From Treponema sp. (GTDB lineage Bacteria; Spirochaetota; Spirochaetia; Treponematales; Breznakiellaceae), in assembly GCA_031278755.1 (NCBI GenBank), contig JAITJV010000176.1, positions 1-5,356 on the forward strand: a stretch of DNA of 5,356 nt, given 5' to 3'. Of this stretch, positions 1 through 4,326 are shown piece by piece; the stretch's first letter is position 1; each line of letters starts with the position of its first letter. Both the position numbers and the translations under genes were made by a program. The notes under the pieces were generated by a model. The model did no database searches. It was not told the origin of the DNA and saw only the letters and a program-made list of their open reading frames with translations.

Positions 1-1
1 A

Positions 2-241
2 CTGCCGGTTCAGACCGTTACCGACGTACAGTATGTCTCCGTTCCGGCCCCCGCCCCGTCCAACTGCTGTTCCCCCCTCCTGTGGATAGTGCTTTTCCTG
101 CTGCTCCTTGTGATAATTCTCCTGGTAGTGATACTGGTGCTGATACTGCGCCGCCTTCTGCTCTGGCCCTGGTATTATCAGGCGTGGTACCGCCGCCATC
201 TTCTCTGCGCGAAAAAACGGCGCCGCGAAACCGCCCGCTGA
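2..241 (+). CDS. C-terminal fragment of an unrecognised single-pass membrane protein
   Basis: An open frame enters from the left edge and ends at TGA 239-241, giving 79 residues of a protein whose start lies outside the window. Visible parts are a polar, proline/alanine-containing stretch (fragment residues 1-20), a Cys-Cys pair (22-23), one very hydrophobic run of Leu/Val/Ile (about 25-49) long enough for one membrane helix, then an aromatic and basic tail with several Trp, Tyr and Arg and a final Lys/Arg cluster. By the positive-inside rule the tail should be cytoplasmic and the N-terminal part outside. The leucine-rich helix followed by a basic tail is protein-like, which supports this frame over the others here. 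I do not recognise the family. It is separated from the transporter genes by 90 nt and a possible hairpin, so it probably belongs to a different transcription unit. Confidence 0.6.
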   Translation: MPVQTVTDVQYVSVPAPAPSNCCSPLLWIVLFLLLLVIILLVVILVLILRRLLLWPWYYQAWYRRHLLCAKKRRRETAR

Positions 242-242
242 G

Positions 243-269
243 GCGCGTTCTCCCCGGATCCGGACGCGC
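243..269 (+). other. Hairpin just after the upstream stop codon
   Basis: GCGCGT (243-248) is perfectly complementary to ACGCGC (264-269). The interior contains the palindrome CCGGATCCGG (254-263), which can add a short inner stem. The hairpin starts one base after the TGA of the upstream gene, where a terminator or mRNA-stabilising structure would be expected. No T-tract follows (the next bases are ATGAACC), so it is not a convincing intrinsic terminator. Confidence 0.35.
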
Positions 270-296
270 ATGAACCTGCGCCTGAAGACCGGAACC

Positions 297-323
297 TTGC
301 ATAATCCCGCCGTTCCCTATAAT
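297..323 (+). promoter_or_regulatory. Candidate sigma-70-type promoter for the transporter operon
   Basis: A perfect -10 hexamer TATAAT lies at 318-323. The best -35 candidate is TTGCAT at 297-302, with a short 15-nt spacer and only three matches to TTGACA. It is the only AT-rich patch in the gap before the first permease gene, and the position suits an operon promoter. A start about 7 nt downstream would fall around 330, almost on the annotated GTG, implying a very short or absent 5' leader. The -10 is convincing and the -35 is weak. Confidence 0.4.
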
Positions 324-331
324 TTGGAGGG

Positions 332-1333
332 GTGAAGAAGAACTCTGGAGGAATTGCCCGAGGCCCCTTTATTCCGGCGCTTTCATATATTCTCAAGCGG
401 CTTCTTTCCCTTGTTCCCATTATGTTCGTCGTTTCGGCGGCGATCTTTTTCCTCATACGCCTTACCCCCGCCGATCCCATAGGTTCAATCACAAGCGGGC
501 GGCGCATCAGCGACGAGACCCGCGCTTCCCTTACGGCCCGGTACCACCTTGACAGATCCCTCCCCGAGCAGTACTTCATCTGGATTGGCAACATGCTGCG
601 GGGAAACCTCGGCGACAGTTTCAGGCGCAGCCAGCCCGTCGCGGCCCTGCTTGCCGCCCGTTTTCCGACAACCGTTCAGCTTGTCCTGATGAGTTCCCTT
701 ATCGCGGTGATCCTGGCGATTCCCGCGGGGGTGATCTGCGCCGTCAAAAAAAACACCGCCTTTGACCGCATCGTGTCGGGTTTTATGGTGTTCTGCGTTT
801 CGTCGCCGGTGTTTCTCAACGCCATTATTCTTATGCTGATTTTTGCCCTGCGCCTCCGGTGGTTTCCCCCCTTCGGGGCGGGGCGGGGTTTTATCGACAA
901 CCTCTACCATCTGGCGCTGCCCGCCCTTGCCCTGAGCCTCAATATGGTGGCCCTCATGGGGCGCATCACCCGCGACCGCATGACGGGGGAGCTTTCGTCG
1001 ATGTACGCCCTGGCCCTGAAGGCCAAGGGAACCCCCTTCCGCCGTATCGTAATGGTCCACTGTCTTAAAAATACGCTTATTCCCGTGATCACCGTTGCGG
1101 GGATACAGACGGGAGCCATGGTTGTGGGGGCGGTGCTGGTGGAAAATGTTTTTGCCCTTGGGGGCATAGGCGCCCTTCTTGTCGAAGGCATTCAGGCGTC
1201 GGATTATCCTGTCGTGCAGAGTATTATGCTTTTTTTGGTGCTGCTCTTTCTTCTTATAAATTTTGCGGTCGATCTTGTGTATGTAATCATAGATCCCCGT
1301 ATCCGCGCGGCCGCGGCGGCGGGAAAGGCGTAG
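332..1333 (+). CDS. dppB: Peptide/nickel-type ABC transporter permease, DppB/OppB-like
   Basis: This is one of two inner-membrane subunits forming the solute channel of a PepT-class ABC importer. The 333-residue length is normal for DppB/OppB. The N-terminal membrane segment (about 21-43, SYILKRLLSLVPIMFVVS) is typical, as are the conserved GNLGDSF (91-97), several more hydrophobic segments (about 112-138, 147-175, 192-210, 250-272, 295-320) and the closing DPRIR. The cytoplasmic EAA-type coupling loop that docks on an ATPase spans about 225-248, with its invariant Gly at 233 (AKGTPFRR). The start is uncertain. GTG 332 is the only canonical start codon in frame before the first membrane segment (the next ATG, at 422, lies inside it), but GGAGGGG (326-332) runs straight into it with no spacer. 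A second GGAGG (347-351) has only ATT (353) near it in frame. The symbol is family-level; OppB, NikB or GsiC would look alike. Confidence 0.93.
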   Translation: MKKNSGGIARGPFIPALSYILKRLLSLVPIMFVVSAAIFFLIRLTPADPIGSITSGRRISDETRASLTARYHLDRSLPEQYFIWIGNMLRGNLGDSFRRSQPVAALLAARFPTTVQLVLMSSLIAVILAIPAGVICAVKKNTAFDRIVSGFMVFCVSSPVFLNAIILMLIFALRLRWFPPFGAGRGFIDNLYHLALPALALSLNMVALMGRITRDRMTGELSSMYALALKAKGTPFRRIVMVHCLKNTLIPVITVAGIQTGAMVVGAVLVENVFALGGIGALLVEGIQASDYPVVQSIMLFLVLLFLLINFAVDLVYVIIDPRIRAAAAAGKA

Positions 1334-1342
1334 GGAGAAGGG

Positions 1343-2239
1343 ATGGGGCGCGGGTTTTTTTTCAGGATCAAAAAAAACGAAGGTTCTTTTTTTACTGTTC
1401 CCCTGATGGTTTCGGGGGGCCTTCTCTTTGTGATCATCGCCGCGTGCGCCTTTTCTCCGTTTCTGGCCCCCTACGGGGAAACCGAGCAGGACCTTTCCGC
1501 TTCGCTTGCCCGGCCCTCGGCGGAACACCTGCTGGGCGCCGATAAAATGGGGCGCGATCTCCTGTCCCGCCTGCTTTTCGGCGGAAGGATAACCCTCCTG
1601 AGCGCCCTCGGCGTGGTCGCCCTTTCGGTAATCATCGGGGCGCCTTTGGGGCTTTTTTCCGGTTTTTACGGGGGAAAATTCGATTCGGCCGCCGGCCGCG
1701 TCTGCGATGTGCTGCTTTCGTTTCCGTCCCTTCTGCTTGCCTTTCTCTTTGTGGCCGCCCTCGGGCGGGGCATATTCAACGCGGTGGCGGCCCTCGGGGT
1801 AAGCTATGTGCCCATGCTGACGCGCCTGGTCCGTTCCCTTACCATCATCGAAAAAAACAAAACCTATGTTGAAGCCGCCGAATCCGTAGGCTTTTCCCGC
1901 CCCTATATCATTTTCCGCCATATTCTTCCCAATTGTACAAGTACGGTGCTGGTGCAGCTTACCCTTGATCTGGCCTACGCGATCCTCGATCTGGCGGCGC
2001 TGAGTTTCATTGGACTTGGGGTAAGCCCCCCCGCCGCGGACTGGGGCGCCATGCTTGACGAAGGCCGTAATTTTCTGCTGCAAAGTCCGCTCCTGGCGCT
2101 GGCGCCGGGCGCCGCCATAGTTCTTACGGTAATAAGCCTTAACATTTTCTGCGACTGTATCACCCAGTACCTCGATCCGCAGGACCGTTCCCTTCCTTCG
2201 TTTGAAAAAATGGAAAACAGAAAACGGAAGGGATTATGA
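1343..2239 (+). CDS. dppC: Peptide/nickel-type ABC transporter permease, DppC/OppC-like
   Basis: This is the second channel subunit, 298 residues, the usual length for DppC/OppC. An N-terminal membrane segment (about 17-40) is followed by the family hallmark HLLGADKMGRDLLSRLLFGG (62-81), then the main BPD permease domain. The coupling loop contains a literal EAA (177-179) with Gly 183 and continues to about 205. The conserved ALSFIGLGVSPPAADWGAML (219-238) and a late YLDP (276-279) follow. ATG 1343 is supported by AGGGAG (1332-1337) 5 nt upstream, which overlaps the stop codon of the preceding permease gene. Its own stop overlaps the next start as ATGA (2236-2239), so translation is likely coupled. 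The first 17 codons contain T8, A8 and T7 runs, unusual in this GC-rich DNA. Family assignment is secure; substrate is not. Confidence 0.95.
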   Translation: MGRGFFFRIKKNEGSFFTVPLMVSGGLLFVIIAACAFSPFLAPYGETEQDLSASLARPSAEHLLGADKMGRDLLSRLLFGGRITLLSALGVVALSVIIGAPLGLFSGFYGGKFDSAAGRVCDVLLSFPSLLLAFLFVAALGRGIFNAVAALGVSYVPMLTRLVRSLTIIEKNKTYVEAAESVGFSRPYIIFRHILPNCTSTVLVQLTLDLAYAILDLAALSFIGLGVSPPAADWGAMLDEGRNFLLQSPLLALAPGAAIVLTVISLNIFCDCITQYLDPQDRSLPSFEKMENRKRKGL

Positions 2240-3228
2240 CGGGCGATGTTCTTTCGATACGGGAACTTTCATGCGACTTCCTCACGGTTGAAGGGATCGT
2301 ATATGCCGTAAACGCCGTGAGCCTCAATATCAGGCGGGGTGAAATTCACGGCCTTGTCGGGGAATCCGGCTGCGGCAAAAGCGTCGGCGCGCGGGCCGTC
2401 CTGGGCCTTCTGGACAGGAAGCGCTGCCGCATCAAAGGCTCGGCCGTTTTTGACGGAAAAAACCTCCTCGATCTTCCTGAACGGGATATGCGGGACATAC
2501 GGGGAAGGCGCATATCAATGATCTTTCAGGATCCCCAAAATTCGCTTTCACCCCTGGAAACGGCGGGCATGCAGATTGGGGAGGCCGCCGCCAACCACAG
2601 GAATTTCCCGCAGGGTGAACGCGGGCGGCTTGTCGCGTCCCTTCTTGAGCGGGCCGGGCTTCATCCGGATACGGCGCAGAGGTATCCTTTTGAGCTTTCG
2701 GGGGGCATGCAGCAGCGCGTGATGATAGCCCAGGCGGTAAGCTGCAACCCCGAGCTGCTTATTGCCGACGAACCGACCACCGCTCTTGACGTAACGATTC
2801 AGGCCCAGGTGCTGAATCTCCTTAAAACGTTGCGGGAGGAACTTTCCCTTTCAGTATTGCTCATAACCCATAATTTTGCCGTGGTCGCCGAAGTCTGCGA
2901 CCGGGTTTCCGTCATGTATTCGGGCTTCATTGCGGAGACTGCGGAAGCCGGTGAACTCATACGTTTTCCGGCCCACCCCTACAGCCGCGCCCTTATCAAG
3001 TGCATACCCAGGGGAAGGGCTGAAAGCGGGGCGGGGCCTCTGCCGGTGATCCCCGGATTCCCCCCGCGGCTCTACGAAAGGCCCCGGGGCTGCCCCTTCG
3101 TACCCCGCTGCCCGCGGGCGGGAAGCGCCTGCGCCGAAAGGCCCGGGCCGCTTGATTTGGGCGGAGGGCACGTGGTGTTCTGCCATTACCCTGAATACGC
3201 CTCCGCCTTTTCCCCGGAGGCGCCGTAA
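2236..3228 (+). CDS. dppD: Peptide/nickel-type ABC transporter ATPase, DppD/OppD-like
   Basis: This cytoplasmic ATPase powers the importer as one half of a heterodimer with the next gene product. All catalytic motifs are visible: Walker A GESGCGKS (42-49), Q-loop Gln 98 in FQDP, signature LSGGMQQR (154-161), Walker B LLIADEP (174-180) with catalytic Glu 179, D-loop TALD (182-185) and H-loop His 212. The His is followed by Asn (THN) where the family usually has Asp. The C-terminal oligopeptide-transporter extension carries Cys 286, 292, 299 and 316 (C-x5-C-x6-C-x16-C), the ligand set that binds an Fe-S cluster in characterised DppD/OppD proteins. The 330-residue length is normal. ATG 2236 overlaps the dppC stop by 4 nt, and the purine-rich GGAAGGG (2226-2232) serves as a modest ribosome-binding site. 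The last codons encode one arm of a hairpin over the dppF ribosome-binding site. Confidence 0.96.
   Translation: MTGDVLSIRELSCDFLTVEGIVYAVNAVSLNIRRGEIHGLVGESGCGKSVGARAVLGLLDRKRCRIKGSAVFDGKNLLDLPERDMRDIRGRRISMIFQDPQNSLSPLETAGMQIGEAAANHRNFPQGERGRLVASLLERAGLHPDTAQRYPFELSGGMQQRVMIAQAVSCNPELLIADEPTTALDVTIQAQVLNLLKTLREELSLSVLLITHNFAVVAEVCDRVSVMYSGFIAETAEAGELIRFPAHPYSRALIKCIPRGRAESGAGPLPVIPGFPPRLYERPRGCPFVPRCPRAGSACAERPGPLDLGGGHVVFCHYPEYASAFSPEAP
3198..3222 (+). promoter_or_regulatory. Hairpin masking the dppF Shine-Dalgarno
   Basis: CGCCTCCG (3198-3205) and CGGAGGCG (3215-3222) form a perfect 8-bp stem with a 9-nt loop (CCTTTTCCC). The 3' arm contains GGAGG (3216-3220), which is the Shine-Dalgarno for the ATG at 3228 (7-nt spacing). 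Both arms lie within the last codons of the upstream ATPase gene, so a ribosome finishing that gene would melt the stem. Inference: it enforces translational coupling and hence balanced synthesis of the two ATPases. The pairing is seen directly; the function is inferred. Confidence 0.5.
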
Positions 3229-4202
3229 TGGATCTTCTGGAAGTCCGCGGCCTTACAAAGGCGTTCCCCCTGAACGGCGGAAGGCGTCTTACGGCGGTAA
3301 ACAGCGTTTCCCTCCGCGTCGGTCAAAACAGGATCCTCGGCATTGTGGGCGAGTCGGGATGCGGAAAATCGACGCTGGGGCGGCTTATGTTGAGGCTTAT
3401 CGCCCCTACGGCGGGGCAGGTGTTTTTCAGGGGGCGGGAGATAGGCGCCCTGGGCCGCCGCGCCCTCCTGCCTTTCCGCAGGGCCATGCAGATGGTTTTT
3501 CAGAATCCCTTTGCGTCGTTTAACCCGAAAATGCGCATCGCCGGCGCCCTTATGGAAGTGTGCCGTTATTACGGAATGACCCGCGCCGCCGGGCGGGAGC
3601 GCGTGGAAGGGCTTTTTGAGGATATAGGGCTGCCCCGGGAACTGCTGGCCCGCTGGCCGAGGGAACTGTCCGGCGGCCAGCTTCAGCGCCTTGCCATCGC
3701 CCGCGCCCTCCTTTCCGATCCGGCCCTCATTGTGGCCGATGAGCCCCTTTCGGCGCTGGATGTTTCCGTACAGGCCCAGCTTCTCAATCTGCTTGAAAAT
3801 CTCCGCAAGACCCGGGGAACCGCGATGGTTTTCATATCCCACGATATGACGGTGGTAGAATACCTGTGCGACGCCGTCGCGGTCATGTACCTTGGAAGCA
3901 TCATGGAACTGGCCCCCGCGGGGGAATTGTTCGATAATACCCTGCATCCGTATACGCGCAGCCTTAAAGAAGCGGTCCCGCGGCTGGAAACCGGCCTTCG
4001 CGGCCATGAAAAGTACGGTTTTTCACACGGGCCGTCCGCCGACGCGGAGAAACGCCGCTTTTCCGCGGGGCGGTTCGGTACAGCCGAACCGCATTGCCCC
4101 TTTGCGCCGCGCTGCGGGGAAGCTGCCCCGCGCTGCCGGGCTGAAGCCCCTTTCCTGCGGGAAATATCGTCCGGACATTTTGTAAGCTGCCATCGTGTGT
4201 AG
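3228..4202 (+). CDS. dppF: Peptide/nickel-type ABC transporter ATPase, DppF/OppF-like
   Basis: This is the second cytoplasmic ATPase of the importer, 324 residues as usual for DppF/OppF. Motifs: Walker [10 protein letters not shown] (41-49), Q-loop Gln 92 in FQNPFASFNP (the FQNP/FxSxNP form typical of DppF/OppF rather than DppD), signature LSGGQLQR (147-154), Walker B ALIVADEP (166-173) with Glu 172, D-loop SALD (175-178) and H-loop His 205 in ISHD. The C-terminal extension has Cys 290, 296, 303 and 321 (C-x5-C-x6-C-x17-C), parallel to the partner ATPase. Start ATG 3228 shares one base with the dppD stop (TAATG) and has GGAGG at 3216-3220, inside a hairpin. The linker before the cysteines (about 255-288) is polar and poorly conserved in look, and its DNA contains a perfect 9-bp inverted repeat. 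Both ATPases appear catalytically complete. Confidence 0.96.
   Translation: MDLLEVRGLTKAFPLNGGRRLTAVNSVSLRVGQNRILGIVGESGCGKSTLGRLMLRLIAPTAGQVFFRGREIGALGRRALLPFRRAMQMVFQNPFASFNPKMRIAGALMEVCRYYGMTRAAGRERVEGLFEDIGLPRELLARWPRELSGGQLQRLAIARALLSDPALIVADEPLSALDVSVQAQLLNLLENLRKTRGTAMVFISHDMTVVEYLCDAVAVMYLGSIMELAPAGELFDNTLHPYTRSLKEAVPRLETGLRGHEKYGFSHGPSADAEKRRFSAGRFGTAEPHCPFAPRCGEAAPRCRAEAPFLREISSGHFVSCHRV
4070..4092 (+). repeat. Perfect 9-bp inverted repeat inside the 3' part of dppF
   Basis: GCGGTTCGG (4070-4078) and CCGAACCGC (4084-4092) pair fully around the 5-nt loop TACAG. The element falls in the variable linker just before the first cysteine codon (4095-4097). Two smaller GC hairpins follow: GCGGGG/CCCCGC at 4114-4119/4126-4131, and GGGC/GCCC at 4138-4141/4146-4149. 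Small GC stems are common by chance in such DNA; the first is the strongest. Confidence 0.4.
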
Positions 4203-4212
4203 GCGATCCGCC

Positions 4213-4241
4213 TTGTAACTGTATACAGAAACCGGTAAGAT
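4213..4241 (+). promoter_or_regulatory. Candidate internal promoter for the binding-protein gene
   Basis: TTGTAA (4213-4218) and TAAGAT (4236-4241) are separated by exactly 17 nt and each match four of six positions of the sigma-70 consensus. They lie in the 124-nt gap before the solute-binding protein gene, where a separate promoter would allow the binding protein to be made in excess of the membrane complex, as is common for such importers. A start near 4248 would leave a leader of about 80 nt containing the hairpin at 4258-4293. Moderate support only. Confidence 0.38.
4219..4228 (+). promoter_or_regulatory. Palindromic operator-like site CTGTATACAG
   Basis: CTGTATACAG is a perfect 10-bp palindrome, sitting entirely between the candidate -35 and -10. 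Its core TGTATACA fits the general GntR-family half-site pattern (yGTM/KACr). A repressor bound here would block the promoter. No regulator gene is present in the window, so the identity of any binding protein is inference. Confidence 0.35.
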
Positions 4242-4257
4242 ACATCAGGGAGAAACG

Positions 4258-4296
4258 GGCCTGTCCGGGAAGCCGGCTGCTTTCCGGCAGGCCTTT
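4258..4296 (+). terminator. Strong intergenic hairpin between dppF and the binding-protein gene
   Basis: GGCCTG (4258-4263) pairs with CAGGCC (4288-4293). After a single bulged T (4264), CCGGGAAGC (4265-4273) pairs with GCTTTCCGG (4279-4287), with one G-T pair, closing on a 5-nt loop. The total is 15 bp. Only three T follow (4294-4296), so it is at best a weak terminator. It could instead be a processing or stability element separating the permease/ATPase messages from that of the binding protein. A competing pairing exists: AAACGGG (4253-4259) with CCCGTTT (4306-4312). The downstream ribosome-binding site is not part of either stem. Confidence 0.45.
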
Positions 4297-4326
4297 ACAC
4301 GTGCTCCCGTTTTAACAGGAGGAACT

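Noticed and set aside
82..273. Plus-strand open frame of 63 codons overlapping the membrane-protein tail
   Set aside because: Its product is a Pro/Ala/Ser/Arg-rich low-complexity sequence; the alternative frame ending at 241 encodes a clear membrane helix and basic tail, so this is its shadow.
746..754. AAAAAAAAC in dppB, with similar A-rich KKN/EKN codons in dppC (1370-1378, 1854-1860), resembling an A-AAA-AAC frameshift heptamer
   Set aside because: The reading frames are complete without a shift, I saw no convincing downstream stimulatory structure, and AAA is simply the preferred Lys codon here.
485..2083. Very long open frame (532 codons) on the minus strand opposite the two permease genes
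   Set aside because: Its product is low-complexity, rich in Gly, Arg, Lys, His and Gln, with no recognisable domain, and lies wholly antisense to two well-supported permeases. GC-rich codon bias on the plus strand removes stops from the antisense frame.
2341..3390. Similar sequence blocks shared by dppD and dppF (around the Walker A and signature motifs)
   Set aside because: Expected paralogy between the two ATPase subunits, not a recent duplication or mobile repeat.
3186..4007. Minus-strand open frame of 273 codons opposite dppF
   Set aside because: Antisense to a complete ATPase with all motifs; basic, compositionally biased product and no supporting start signals.
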